Assembly (NCBI GenBank): GCA_947631075.1
Contig: CANRJU010000049.1
Span: 1-13,091, forward strand
Length of the DNA: 13,091 bases
From: an uncultured Lachnospiraceae bacterium
GTDB lineage: Bacteria; Bacillota; Clostridia; Lachnospirales; Lachnospiraceae
Direction: 5' to 3'
Every line of letters starts with the position of its first letter. Position 1 is the first letter of the stretch. A model generated the notes under the pieces. It was not told the DNA's origin. It saw nothing but the letters and a program-made list of their open reading frames with translations, and searched no databases. Both the position numbers and the translations under genes were made by a program. Shown in pieces: positions 1-7,340 of this stretch.

Positions 1-246
1 CTGCGGGGGATTCCCCTGGCGGTGGAGGCCAGCCGGGCGGGGGGCAGCATGCCCACGGTCATGAACGCGGCGAACGAGTACGCGGTGGCGAAATTTTTGA
101 ATCAGGACATAGGATTTTTACAAATTTATGATATGATAGAGTTTGCCATGAAGGGGCACAAAAAAATTGAGAATCCTTCGCTGGATGAAATCCTTGCGGT
201 CGAGCAGGAGACCTATGAGCGTTTGGATCGGGAATGGAGGCTGTGA
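1..246 (+). CDS. dxr: 1-deoxy-D-xylulose 5-phosphate reductoisomerase, C-terminal part (5' end outside window)
   Basis: This is the last 81 residues of DXR (IspC), the NADPH-dependent cytosolic enzyme that converts 1-deoxy-D-xylulose 5-phosphate to 2-C-methyl-D-erythritol 4-phosphate, the committed step of the MEP isoprenoid pathway. The frame is open from base 1 and ends at TGA 244-246. The segment G-G-S-M-P-T-V-M-N-A-A-N-E (about residues 15-27 of the visible part) is the family signature that opens the C-terminal helical domain; the rest (F-L-N-x-x-I-x-F-L-x-I and the terminal helices) also fits. The active-site and NADPH-binding regions lie upstream of the window. The stop overlaps the rseP start (TGATG), so the two are probably translationally coupled. 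The neighbour ispG belongs to the same pathway. Identification rests on a short but characteristic segment plus the gene order. Confidence 0.93.
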   Translation: MRGIPLAVEASRAGGSMPTVMNAANEYAVAKFLNQDIGFLQIYDMIEFAMKGHKKIENPSLDEILAVEQETYERLDREWRL

Positions 247-1373
247 TGAGCTTTTGGAATATTTTACTGGCGATACTGGTGTTCAGCGTCATTATCATCG
301 TGCATGAGTTCGGACATTTTATCGTGGCGAAGTACAATAAAGTAGAAGTCAATGAATTTTCCCTCGGTATGGGGCCGAGGCTGATTTCCTGGGGAAAGAC
401 GGAGAAGGGATACCGGGTCGTTTTTTTTAAGACGACGAAGTATCTGGAGGAGCACCACCTGTTTGGGAGGAATACGCTCTACTCCTGGAAGCTTCTGCCC
501 TTTGGCGGTTCCTGCGCCATGCTGGGAGAGGACGAGGAGGTAGAGGATGAGAACGCATTCGGCAAAAAATCCGTCTACGCCCGCATGGCGATTGTGTTTG
601 CGGGACCTTTTTTCAACTTTATCCTGGCCTTTGTCCTGTCGCTGATTATCGTGGGCGTGGCGGGCTACGAGGTGTGCCGCGTCTCCTTTGTGGAGGAGGG
701 TTCTCCGGCGGAGGCGGCGGGACTGGAAGCGGGCGACAAGATTGTCGGCGTCAACGGGGAAAAGATTGTAATTGACTCTGACCTCAGGCTCTATCAGGTG
801 GTTCATCCTTTTACGGACGCGCCGGTGACGCTCGATGTGGAGCGGGGAGACGAGGAAAAGGAATTTGTCATCACGCCCCGGCTGGTGGAGAGAGACGGGG
901 GCAGCGCGTACCTGTGCGGGTTCAGCCACGCGTCTCCGAGAGAGTCCGCCGGATTTTTCGGCTCGATTAAGTATGCCGCGTATGATGTGAAGTATTATAT
1001 AAAAATGACCGTTCAGAGCCTCGGCATGATTTTCCGGGGCAAGGTGAGCAAGGACGATGTCGCGGGGCCGGTGGGTATCGTGAAACTGATCAGCGATGAA
1101 GTGGACGACGCCAGCGAGCACGGGGGCGCGGGCATTGTGGCGCTGAGCCTGATGAGCTTCGCGGTTCTTCTCTCGGCGAACTTAGGAGTGATGAATCTGA
1201 TTCCGATTCCCGCGCTGGACGGTGGAAGGCTTCTGTTTCTGATTATTGAGTGGATTCGGAAAAAGCCGCTTCCCCAGCGGTTCGAGGGCTATGTCAATAT
1301 GGCGGGATTCATGCTCTTGATGGGGCTGATGGTGTTTATTATGTTTAACGATATAACCAAGTTCTTTAGGTGA
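246..1373 (+). CDS. rseP: RseP/RasP-type site-2 intramembrane zinc metalloprotease
   Basis: This is a membrane-embedded protease of the M50 family that performs regulated intramembrane proteolysis, typically of anti-sigma factors and signal-peptide remnants. With the start at 246 it has 375 residues. The zinc-binding motif H-E-F-G-H is at residues 20-24 in the first membrane helix. A second membrane segment runs about 114-140, a PDZ domain about 142-225 (E-E-G-S-P-A-E-A-A-G-L then G-D-K-I-V-G-V-N-G), and a third helix about 297-318. The second catalytic motif N-x-x-P-x-P-x-L-D-G-G-R has its Asp at 325, and a final helix lies near 350-368. I chose ATG 246 because GGAGG (236-240) sits five bases upstream and the start overlaps the dxr stop; an in-frame ATG at 234 would add four residues without a good RBS. 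All catalytic residues are present. The natural substrate cannot be told from the sequence. Confidence 0.95.
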   Translation: MSFWNILLAILVFSVIIIVHEFGHFIVAKYNKVEVNEFSLGMGPRLISWGKTEKGYRVVFFKTTKYLEEHHLFGRNTLYSWKLLPFGGSCAMLGEDEEVEDENAFGKKSVYARMAIVFAGPFFNFILAFVLSLIIVGVAGYEVCRVSFVEEGSPAEAAGLEAGDKIVGVNGEKIVIDSDLRLYQVVHPFTDAPVTLDVERGDEEKEFVITPRLVERDGGSAYLCGFSHASPRESAGFFGSIKYAAYDVKYYIKMTVQSLGMIFRGKVSKDDVAGPVGIVKLISDEVDDASEHGGAGIVALSLMSFAVLLSANLGVMNLIPIPALDGGRLLFLIIEWIRKKPLPQRFEGYVNMAGFMLLMGLMVFIMFNDITKFFR

Positions 1374-1376
1374 AAA

Positions 1377-1472
1377 ATGTCTCGCCTATGGCGAAAATGT
1401 CTCACTGAATGTGAGACATCGCAAGTTTGGCAAAGCCAAACTTGTGCAATTAAAGGAGTTCATGAGGTATGA
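1377..1472 (+). CDS. possible 31-codon leader ORF overlapping the ispG start
   Basis: An ATG at 1377 opens a 31-codon frame that runs through all three hairpins of the rseP-ispG gap and stops at TGA 1470-1472, overlapping the ispG ATG (1469) as ATGA. An AGGTGA (1368-1373, overlapping the rseP stop) lies three bases upstream and could pair with the 16S 3' end, although the spacing is short. The peptide begins M-S-R-L-W-R-K-C and contains three Cys and two Trp. No known family is recognised. The geometry is that of a translationally coupled leader peptide, but the frame could equally be a by-product of a non-coding repeat. Treat it as a candidate only. Confidence 0.28.
   Translation: MSRLWRKCLTECETSQVWQSQTCAIKGVHEV
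1382..1446 (+). repeat. triple-hairpin intergenic cassette between rseP and ispG
   Basis: Three perfect inverted repeats follow one another directly. Hairpin 1 is TCGCC 1382-1386 with GGCGA 1390-1394 (3-base loop). Hairpin 2 is ATGTCTCAC 1397-1405 with GTGAGACAT 1411-1419 (loop TGAAT). Hairpin 3 is CAAGTTTGGC 1422-1431 with GCCAAACTTG 1435-1444 (loop AAA), extendable by a G-U and a C-G pair to 1420/1446. The ten-base string AAAATGTCTC occurs twice, at 1374-1383 and 1394-1403. None of the hairpins is followed by a T-run, so they do not look like intrinsic terminators. The compact palindromic layout is that expected of a dispersed intergenic repeat or an mRNA-processing/stability element. Its copy number cannot be judged from one window. 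Confidence 0.7.
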
Positions 1473-2521
1473 GGAAAAATACGAGAGAGATACGGATTGG
1501 CGATGTGGCGATCGGGGGGAGCAGCCCCATCGCAATCCAGTCCATGACCAATACAAAGACGGAGGACGCGGCGGCGACTGTGGAGCAGATTCTCAAGCTG
1601 GAGCAGGCGGGCTGCGAGATTATCCGGTGCGCGGTGCCGACGATGGAGGCGGCGGAGGCGCTGTCAGAGATCAAGAAAAGGATTCACATTCCGCTTGTGG
1701 CGGACATTCATTTTGACTATCGGCTCGCCATCGCGGCGGTGGAGCACGGCGCGGACAAAATCCGCATCAATCCCGGCAATATCGGCAGCGAGGACCGGAT
1801 CCGCGCGGTGGTGGACTGCTGTCGGGAGAGACAGGTCCCCATCCGCGTGGGCGTCAACAGCGGTTCTCTGGAGAAGCACCTCATTGAGAAATACGGCGGC
1901 GTGACGGCGGAGGGGCTGGTGGAGAGCGCTCTCGACAAGGTCGCCATCATCGAGAGGATGGGGTATGACAATCTGGTCATCAGCATCAAGTCCTCGGATG
2001 CGGTGATGTGCATCCGGGCGCATGAGCTCATCGCGGAGAGGACGGATTATCCGCTCCATGTGGGAATCACGGAGTCCGGGACAGTCTACTCTGGCAGCGT
2101 GAAGTCCGCCGTGGGTATTGGCGCAATTTTATATCAGGGCATCGGAGATACCATCCGGGTGTCCCTGACAGGCGACCCGGTGCAGGAGGTCTATGCGGCA
2201 AAGCTGATCTTAAAGACGCTGGGGCTGCGAAAGGGCGGCATCACGGTTGTTTCCTGTCCCACCTGCGGGCGGACGAGAATTGATCTGATCTCGCTTGCCT
2301 CCCAGGTAGAGGAAATGGTAAAGGATTTTGATCTGGATATCAAGGTGGCCGTGATGGGCTGCGCGGTCAACGGGCCGGGCGAGGCGAGAGAGGCGGACAT
2401 CGGCATCGCCGGGGGAGTCGGAGAGGGACTTCTCATCAAAAAGGGCGAGATCGTGAAAAAAATGCCGGAGGATGAACTTTTGCCGGCGCTGCGGGAGGAA
2501 CTGCTCCACTGGGAGGCATAG
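1469..2521 (+). CDS. ispG: 4-hydroxy-3-methylbut-2-en-1-yl diphosphate synthase (GcpE)
   Basis: IspG is the cytosolic [4Fe-4S] enzyme that reductively converts 2-C-methyl-D-erythritol 2,4-cyclodiphosphate to HMBPP, the penultimate MEP pathway step. The protein has 350 residues, the usual length of the compact bacterial form. The N-terminal TIM barrel shows I-A-I-Q-S-M-T-N-T-K-T, V-A-D-I-H-F-D-Y and K-I-R-I-N-P-G-N-I-G. The C-terminal domain carries the cluster ligands: C263 and C266 in C-P-T-C-G-R-T, C298 in M-G-C-A-V-N-G-P-G-E, and E305 at the position of the Glu ligand known in this family. The start at 1469 is the first family-like Met. AAAGGAG (1452-1458) lies ten bases upstream, a slightly long spacing. 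An out-of-frame ATG at 1462 lies closer to the same RBS. The gene is separated from rseP by the hairpin cassette and precedes polC, giving dxr-rseP-ispG-polC. Confidence 0.96.
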   Translation: MRKNTREIRIGDVAIGGSSPIAIQSMTNTKTEDAAATVEQILKLEQAGCEIIRCAVPTMEAAEALSEIKKRIHIPLVADIHFDYRLAIAAVEHGADKIRINPGNIGSEDRIRAVVDCCRERQVPIRVGVNSGSLEKHLIEKYGGVTAEGLVESALDKVAIIERMGYDNLVISIKSSDAVMCIRAHELIAERTDYPLHVGITESGTVYSGSVKSAVGIGAILYQGIGDTIRVSLTGDPVQEVYAAKLILKTLGLRKGGITVVSCPTCGRTRIDLISLASQVEEMVKDFDLDIKVAVMGCAVNGPGEAREADIGIAGGVGEGLLIKKGEIVKKMPEDELLPALREELLHWEA

Positions 2522-2551
2522 GCATTCCATCGGGAGGCCTAAATCGTTCCA
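2493..2551 (+). repeat. three imperfect tandem units spanning the ispG stop codon
   Basis: Three successive units begin GGGAGG and end TCCA: 2493-2508, 2511-2529 and 2532-2551. Units two and three agree as GGGAGGC-x-TA-(variable)-TTCCA. The first unit and the start of the second encode the last IspG residues, and the second unit contains the TAG stop (2519-2521). The pattern suggests a small tandem duplication that has since diverged. It could also be coincidence in a GGAGG-rich stretch. No function is evident. Confidence 0.4.
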
Positions 2552-2575
2552 GTGCAGGGATGAATCATCCCACTG
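2550..2575 (+). other. hairpin in the ispG-polC gap, just before the polC ribosome binding region
   Basis: GGGATGA (2557-2563) and TCATCCC (2565-2571) form a perfect dyad around one central base. CAGT (2550-2553) with ACTG (2572-2575) can extend it across a three-base bulge. CCAGT (2549-2553) can alternatively pair with ACTGG (2576-2580). No T-run follows, so it is unlikely to be a terminator. It lies upstream of both candidate polC starts and might affect RNA processing or translation; that role is inferred only. Confidence 0.45.
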
Positions 2576-2597
2576 ACTGGAGCTGCTCTTGAAATTA

Positions 2598-2604
2598 AAA
2601 GGAG
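2598..2604 (+). promoter_or_regulatory. ribosome binding site deciding the polC TTG start
   Basis: AAAGGAG ends eight bases before TTG 2613. It is a better match and spacing than the TGGAG (2578-2582) ahead of the upstream in-frame TTG at 2589. The residues that follow TTG 2613 (T-H-F-F-E-A-F-P-D-L) look like the normal PolC amino terminus. Confidence 0.65.
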
Positions 2605-2612
2605 AGATCGTT

Positions 2613-5600
2613 TTGACTCATTTTTTTGAGGCGTTCCCGGACTTGTCCGTGGACGACAAATTATATGGCTTTTTCGCCGGTTCTCTGGTGGAAAAGGTCA
2701 GTGCATCCAAGACAAAAATGCTGGCGTATATTTATATAAAATGCGACCAGCTTTTGCATTATCGGATTATAAAAAAAATGGAACAGAAGCTGTACAAGCA
2801 GGTGTTCAGGCGAATGGGAATCCGGCCGAGGCTGGAGGTCTCCTATCCCTTTGCGTCCGGGTACGGCACGGACGAGCTGATCTCTCTGTGCGAGGATTCG
2901 CTGAAGGAGGAGCTGCGGGAAATCAACACGATTGATTACATGAAATTCTGCAGGGAGCCTTTCCAGGTGTCGGGGGACGTCCTGACGCTGACGTGTGACG
3001 ACGATTTTCTGTGCCGGGAGAGGAGCGGCGAAATCCGGGATTTTTTCACAGCGCGGTTGAAGCGCCGTTTTGACAGGGAGCTGGAAATCCGCTTTGAGTA
3101 TGTAAAGCGGGAGAGAAAGGCGCCTGAGGAGCCGGAGACGTATCTGGTGTATGACGAGCCAGAGCTTGCGGAGCAAGGTGCAGCAGCGTCACATTCTGTG
3201 GCGCGACAGGGTGCGACAACAACGTCACAAGGTGCGGTGGAGCCACAGGGAGCAGTGTCAACAACGTCACATTCTGTGACACAACAGAGTGTGTCACGAA
3301 ATGTGACGTCAGAAAAGAGCGCCCCACCGCAAAAGCCAGCATTTTCGCCCAGAAAGAACAAATATCGGAAATCCCCCAAGGATCCGTCCGTGTTCTACGG
3401 GCGAAATGTGGAGGGAGAGGTCATTCCCGTCAAGGAAATCGTGGACGAGATCGGCGAGGTGGTCATCGAGGGCATGATCCGGAGCGTGGACCAGCGGGAA
3501 ATCAAGGGCGAAAAGCTAATTGTGATTTTCGCGGTGACGGATTTTACCGACACGATTCTGGCAAAGATATTTATCGGAAAGGAGCAGGCGGAGGAGCAGT
3601 CGCTGTTTGAATTTATAAAAAAGGGAAATTTTGTGCGGTTAAAGGGCATGGCGTCCTTTGACACCTACGACAAGGAGATACGGATCGGCAATATCGCGGG
3701 AATCAAGGAGATTCCGAATTTCCGCGTGGGACGGGCGGACCGCGCTCCCCTAAAGAGGGTGGAGCTGCACGCCCACACTCAGATGAGCGAGATGGACGGC
3801 ATGACAAACTGCGCCCAGATGGTCCGCCGGGCGCACGACTGGGGCCACGCGGCCATCGCCATCACCGACCACGGCGTCGTGCAGGCGTTTCCGGAGGCCA
3901 GCCACGCTATGGAGAAATTTGACGACGATTTTAAGGTGATATACGGCTGCGAGGCGTATCTGGTGGACGATTTAGACGACGCGGTCAAAAACGCGGCGGG
4001 GCAGTCGCTCCGGGATTCCTTTGTGGTGTTCGACTTGGAGACCACCGGATTTTCCCCGACGAGAAATCGCATCATTGAGATCGGCGCCGTCAAGCTGGAG
4101 GAGGGAAAGATTACGGACCGCTTCAGCACTTTTGTCAATCCTGGCGTGCCGATTCCGCCCCGGATCACGGAGGTCACAAGCATTAACGACGGCATGGTGG
4201 CGGACGCTCCCGGCATTGAGCAGGTGCTGCCGGAATTTCTGGCGTTCTGCGAGGGCTGCGTGCTCGTGGCGCACAACGCCTCCTTTGATTACAGCTTTAT
4301 ATGCAAAAAGGGCGCGGAGCAGGGACTTTCCACCGAATTTGCCGTGGTGGACACGGTGGGAATCGCGCGTGTGCTCTTTCCCCACATGGCAAAATACACG
4401 CTGGACGCGGTGGCTAAGGCGTTGAAAATATCGTTAGTGAACCATCACCGCGCCGTGGAGGACGCGGAGGCCACGGCGGAGATTTTTGAAAAAATGATTC
4501 CGCGCCTGGAAAAACAGGGGATTTCCAATCTGGACGCCCTGTACGAGCGAACCCACTGCGCCCCGGAGATTATCAAGAAAAAGCCCAGCTACCACGCCAT
4601 TATTCTGGCGAAAAACGAGGTGGGGCGCGTCAATCTGTACCGACTGGTATCGATGGGGCATCTGGATTACTTTTTTAGAAGGCCGAGGATTCCCAAGAGC
4701 CAGCTGATGAAGTGGCGGGAGGGGCTGATCGTGGGCTCCGCCTGCGAGGCGGGAGAGCTCTGCCGCGCGATTCTGGACGACGAGGACGACGAGCGGATCG
4801 AGGAGCTTGTGAAATTTTATGATTATCTGGAGATTCAGCCCCTGGCGAACAACGAGTTTATGCTGGCCTCCGAGAAGGGCGCTTATGAGCACATCAATTC
4901 GTGGGAGGATTTAAAGGATATCAACCGCCGGATTGTGAAGCTGGGGGAAACGTACAATAAGCCGGTCTGCGCGACCTGCGACGTGCATTTTCTGGATCCG
5001 GAGGACGCCATTTACAGGGAAATTCTTTTTGCCTGCAAGAAGATGAAATCGGACGAGGACAGCCAGCCGCCCCTGTATCTGCGGACCACCGAGGAGATGC
5101 TGCAGGAATTTTCCTATCTGGGAGAGGAAAAGGCGATGGAGGTGGTGGTGACCAACACGAACAAAATCGCGGACATGGTGGAGAAGATGAGCCCGGTGTT
5201 CCCGGACAAGTGCCCGCCGGTGATTCCCAATTCCGACCAGGAGCTGCGGGAAATCTGTTACCGGAAGGCCACATCCATGTACGGCGAGGACCTTCCGCCG
5301 CAGGTGTCGGAGCGGCTGGAGCACGAGCTGAACTCGATTATCAAGAACGGATTTGCCGTGATGTATATTATCGCCCAGAAGCTGGTGTGGAAATCCAACG
5401 AGGATGGCTATCTGGTGGGCTCCCGCGGCTCAGTCGGCTCCTCCTTTGTGGCCACGATGTCCGGAATCACGGAGGTAAATCCGCTGCCGGCCCATTATTA
5501 CTGTAAAAAATGCCACTACTCGGATTTTGACTCCGAGCAGGTGAAGGCGTTTGCGGGCAGCTCCGGGTACGACATGCCGCCGCGCGACTGCCCGGTGTGC

Positions 5601-7106
5601 GGGGAGCCTTTGGTGCGGGACGGGCACGATATCCCATTCGAAACATTTCTCGGATTTTACGGGGACAAGGAGCCGGATATCGACCTGAACTTTTCCGGCG
5701 AGTACCAGAGCAAGGCGCACAACTACACCGAGGTCATTTTTGGGGCGGGGCAGACGTTCCGCGCCGGCACCATCGGCACGCTGGCGGACAAGACCGCCTA
5801 TGGCTATGTGAAGAAATTTTACGAGGAGCAGGGAATCCACAAGCGCAATGAGGAGATTGAGCGCCTGATCGAGGGCTGCGTGGGCGTCCGGCGCGCCACG
5901 GGACAGCACCCCGGTGGCATCGTGGTGCTGCCGATGGGATGGGACATTTATACCTTTACTCCGGTGCAGCACCCGGCGAACGACATGGATACGGCCATTA
6001 TTACGACGCATTTTGACTACCACTCCATCGATCACAACCTCTTAAAGCTGGACATACTCGGGCACGATGATCCTACGATGATCCGTATGCTGGAGGATAT
6101 CACAGGAGTGGACGCCAAGGGCATCAGCCTCGACGATCCGAAGGTGCTGTCGCTCTTTGCGGACACAAGCGCCTTAGAGCTGCCGCCGGACGCCTTGCCG
6201 GACTGCGATCTGGGGAGTCTTGGAATCCCGGAATTTGGCACGGAATTTGTCATGCAGATGCTCCGGGACACAAAGCCTAAGAATTTCTCGGACTTAGTGC
6301 GGATTTCCGGCCTGTCGCACGGGACGGACGTGTGGCTGAACAACGCGCAGTACTACATCGCGAGGGGCGACTGCACCCTGTCCACCGCCATCTGTACCAG
6401 AGATGACATCATGACCTACCTCATTCACACCGGCGTGGAGAACGGGCAGGCGTTTAAAATTATGGAGAGCGTCCGGAAGGGCAAGGGCCTGACGCCGGAG
6501 ATGGAGAAGGCGATGACCGAGGCGGGCGTGGAGCCGTGGTACATCGAGTCGTGCAAGAAAATCAAGTACATGTTTCCGAAGGCCCACGCGGTGGCATACG
6601 TCATGATGGCGTTCCGCATCGCCTATTTTAAGGTGTATTACCCGTTGGCGTATTACGCCGCCTTTTTCAGCATCCGCGCCAAGGCGTTCGACTATGAGAT
6701 TATGTGCCAGGGAAAAGAGCGGCTCGAGGAGACCATGAAGGATTATAAGAGGCGGATGAACGAGCTATCCGCCAAGGACCAGGCGGCCTACGGGGACATG
6801 AAGATCGTGCAGGAGATGTACGCCAGAGGATACGAGTTTACGCCCATTGACATCTTTACCGCCCAGGCGAAGAATTTTCAGATCGTGGACGGGAAAATCA
6901 TGCCCTCGCTCAACAGCATCGACGGCATGGGCGACAAGGCGGCGGAGGGCGTCGTGGACGCCGTAAAGGACGGCCCCTTTACCTCCTGCGAGAACTTTAA
7001 GAACCGGTGCAAGGTCACCGGCACAATCGTGGATAAAATGCGGGAGATGGGGCTTCTCGGAAACCTGCCGCTGAACGACCAGATGTCCCTTTTGGACTTT
7101 ATTTAA
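2613..7106 (+). CDS. polC: DNA polymerase III, PolC-type alpha subunit with built-in 3'-5' exonuclease
   Basis: PolC is the replicative polymerase of low-GC Gram-positives, working at the fork with the sliding clamp. From TTG 2613 it has 1497 residues (1505 from TTG 2589), rather longer than the roughly 1440 of Bacillus PolC. Domain order is complete: N-terminal domain (1 to about 180), a low-complexity linker (about 185-255), OB-fold (about 283-380), PHP domain starting at H386-A-H388, and a DnaQ-type exonuclease inserted in PHP. The exonuclease residues are D474/E476 (F-D-L-E-T-T-G), D559, H612 and D617. The polymerase core follows. G936-S-R-G-S opens the palm; a Cys4 zinc site has C964, C967, C993 and C996; the catalytic aspartates are D1022 and D1024 (P-D-I-D-L-N-F-S-G) plus D1147 (K-L-D-I-L-G-H-D-D-P). 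A helix-hairpin-helix lies near 1434. All catalytic residues are intact. The linker contains palindromic DNA repeats. proS, which precedes polC in Bacillus, is absent here and ispG takes its place. Confidence 0.97.
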   Translation: MTHFFEAFPDLSVDDKLYGFFAGSLVEKVSASKTKMLAYIYIKCDQLLHYRIIKKMEQKLYKQVFRRMGIRPRLEVSYPFASGYGTDELISLCEDSLKEELREINTIDYMKFCREPFQVSGDVLTLTCDDDFLCRERSGEIRDFFTARLKRRFDRELEIRFEYVKRERKAPEEPETYLVYDEPELAEQGAAASHSVARQGATTTSQGAVEPQGAVSTTSHSVTQQSVSRNVTSEKSAPPQKPAFSPRKNKYRKSPKDPSVFYGRNVEGEVIPVKEIVDEIGEVVIEGMIRSVDQREIKGEKLIVIFAVTDFTDTILAKIFIGKEQAEEQSLFEFIKKGNFVRLKGMASFDTYDKEIRIGNIAGIKEIPNFRVGRADRAPLKRVELHAHTQMSEMDGMTNCAQMVRRAHDWGHAAIAITDHGVVQAFPEASHAMEKFDDDFKVIYGCEAYLVDDLDDAVKNAAGQSLRDSFVVFDLETTGFSPTRNRIIEIGAVKLEEGKITDRFSTFVNPGVPIPPRITEVTSINDGMVADAPGIEQVLPEFLAFCEGCVLVAHNASFDYSFICKKGAEQGLSTEFAVVDTVGIARVLFPHMAKYTLDAVAKALKISLVNHHRAVEDAEATAEIFEKMIPRLEKQGISNLDALYERTHCAPEIIKKKPSYHAIILAKNEVGRVNLYRLVSMGHLDYFFRRPRIPKSQLMKWREGLIVGSACEAGELCRAILDDEDDERIEELVKFYDYLEIQPLANNEFMLASEKGAYEHINSWEDLKDINRRIVKLGETYNKPVCATCDVHFLDPEDAIYREILFACKKMKSDEDSQPPLYLRTTEEMLQEFSYLGEEKAMEVVVTNTNKIADMVEKMSPVFPDKCPPVIPNSDQELREICYRKATSMYGEDLPPQVSERLEHELNSIIKNGFAVMYIIAQKLVWKSNEDGYLVGSRGSVGSSFVATMSGITEVNPLPAHYYCKKCHYSDFDSEQVKAFAGSSGYDMPPRDCPVCGEPLVRDGHDIPFETFLGFYGDKEPDIDLNFSGEYQSKAHNYTEVIFGAGQTFRAGTIGTLADKTAYGYVKKFYEEQGIHKRNEEIERLIEGCVGVRRATGQHPGGIVVLPMGWDIYTFTPVQHPANDMDTAIITTHFDYHSIDHNLLKLDILGHDDPTMIRMLEDITGVDAKGISLDDPKVLSLFADTSALELPPDALPDCDLGSLGIPEFGTEFVMQMLRDTKPKNFSDLVRISGLSHGTDVWLNNAQYYIARGDCTLSTAICTRDDIMTYLIHTGVENGQAFKIMESVRKGKGLTPEMEKAMTEAGVEPWYIESCKKIKYMFPKAHAVAYVMMAFRIAYFKVYYPLAYYAAFFSIRAKAFDYEIMCQGKERLEETMKDYKRRMNELSAKDQAAYGDMKIVQEMYARGYEFTPIDIFTAQAKNFQIVDGKIMPSLNSIDGMGDKAAEGVVDAVKDGPFTSCENFKNRCKVTGTIVDKMREMGLLGNLPLNDQMSLLDFI
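3187..3307 (+). repeat. in-frame palindromic repeats inside the PolC linker
   Basis: CGTCACATTCTGTG occurs identically at 3187-3200 and 3265-3278, exactly 78 bases (26 codons) apart. Both copies continue with a related 13-base tail ending in GTG. The second copy contains a perfect hairpin, GTCACA 3266-3271 and TGTGAC 3275-3280. Another follows, GTCAC 3293-3297 and GTGAC 3303-3307 (loop GAAAT). A partial CGTCACA lies at 3223-3229. Both full copies encode S-H-S-V. The segment codes for a Gln/Ser/Thr/Ala/Val-rich, probably disordered stretch absent from compact PolC proteins. Codon and base use differ from the flanking gene. Confidence 0.7.
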
Positions 7107-7135
7107 AAAAATTTTGTATATTTCAAAAAAAGTGC

Positions 7136-7164
7136 TTGCATTTTGTTTCAATTTGTAGTATCAT
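7136..7164 (+). promoter_or_regulatory. sigma-A-type promoter of the tRNA-Glu gene
   Basis: TTGCAT (7136-7141), a 17-base spacer and TATCAT (7159-7164) lie 13 bases before the tRNA 5' end, in an A/T-rich stretch after the polC stop. Position and spacing are what a stable-RNA promoter should show. Confidence 0.7.
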
Positions 7165-7177
7165 ATCCATTGTTGAT

Positions 7178-7249
7178 GGTCCGTTGGTCAAGCGGCTAAG
7201 ACGCTGCCCTCTCACGGCAGAAACAGGGGTTCGATTCCCCTACGGACTA
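7178..7249 (+). tRNA. tRNA-Glu (anticodon CUC)
   Basis: The full cloverleaf can be drawn. The acceptor stem is GGTCCGT (7178-7184) with ACGGACT (7242-7248), the first pair being G-U, and A7249 is the discriminator. The D arm is GTC/GAC, and the anticodon stem CTGCC/GGCAG encloses the loop CTCTCAC with anticodon CTC at 7211-7213 (reads GAG). The T arm is GGGGT-TCGATTC-CCCT-type. The 3' CCA is not encoded, so it must be added by CCA-adding enzyme. The gene has its own promoter and terminator and stands alone between polC and a small membrane protein gene. Confidence 0.95.
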
Positions 7250-7261
7250 CTTCACTGGATG

Positions 7262-7294
7262 AACAGCCTGACGCGTGTAGCGACAGGCTGTTTT
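7262..7294 (+). terminator. intrinsic terminator after tRNA-Glu
   Basis: AACAGCCTG (7262-7270) pairs perfectly with CAGGCTGTT (7284-7292), with an inner CGC/GCG pairing in the 13-base loop. A short T-run (7291-7294) follows, then GG. The tract is short, so termination may be partial and could leave some read-through into the next gene. Confidence 0.7.
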
Positions 7295-7340
7295 GGCATA
7301 TACGCGTGAATGAAAATGAGAATTGAGGGAGGTTATTTTG

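Noticed and set aside
1374..1468. CRISPR-like or rho-independent terminator reading of the hairpin cassette
   Set aside because: There are no regularly spaced repeats with unique spacers, and no T-run follows any of the stems.
1411..1716. 101-codon + strand frame overlapping ispG in another phase
   Set aside because: It starts inside the hairpin cassette at a GTG without RBS and runs into ispG in the wrong frame; the Gly/Arg/Asp-rich composition is typical of a shadow frame.
3046..3379. Cys/Pro/Thr-rich antisense frames over the PolC linker
   Set aside because: They are the complement of the linker repeats, have no RBS or promoter, and arise from the repeated GTCACA/TGTGAC units.
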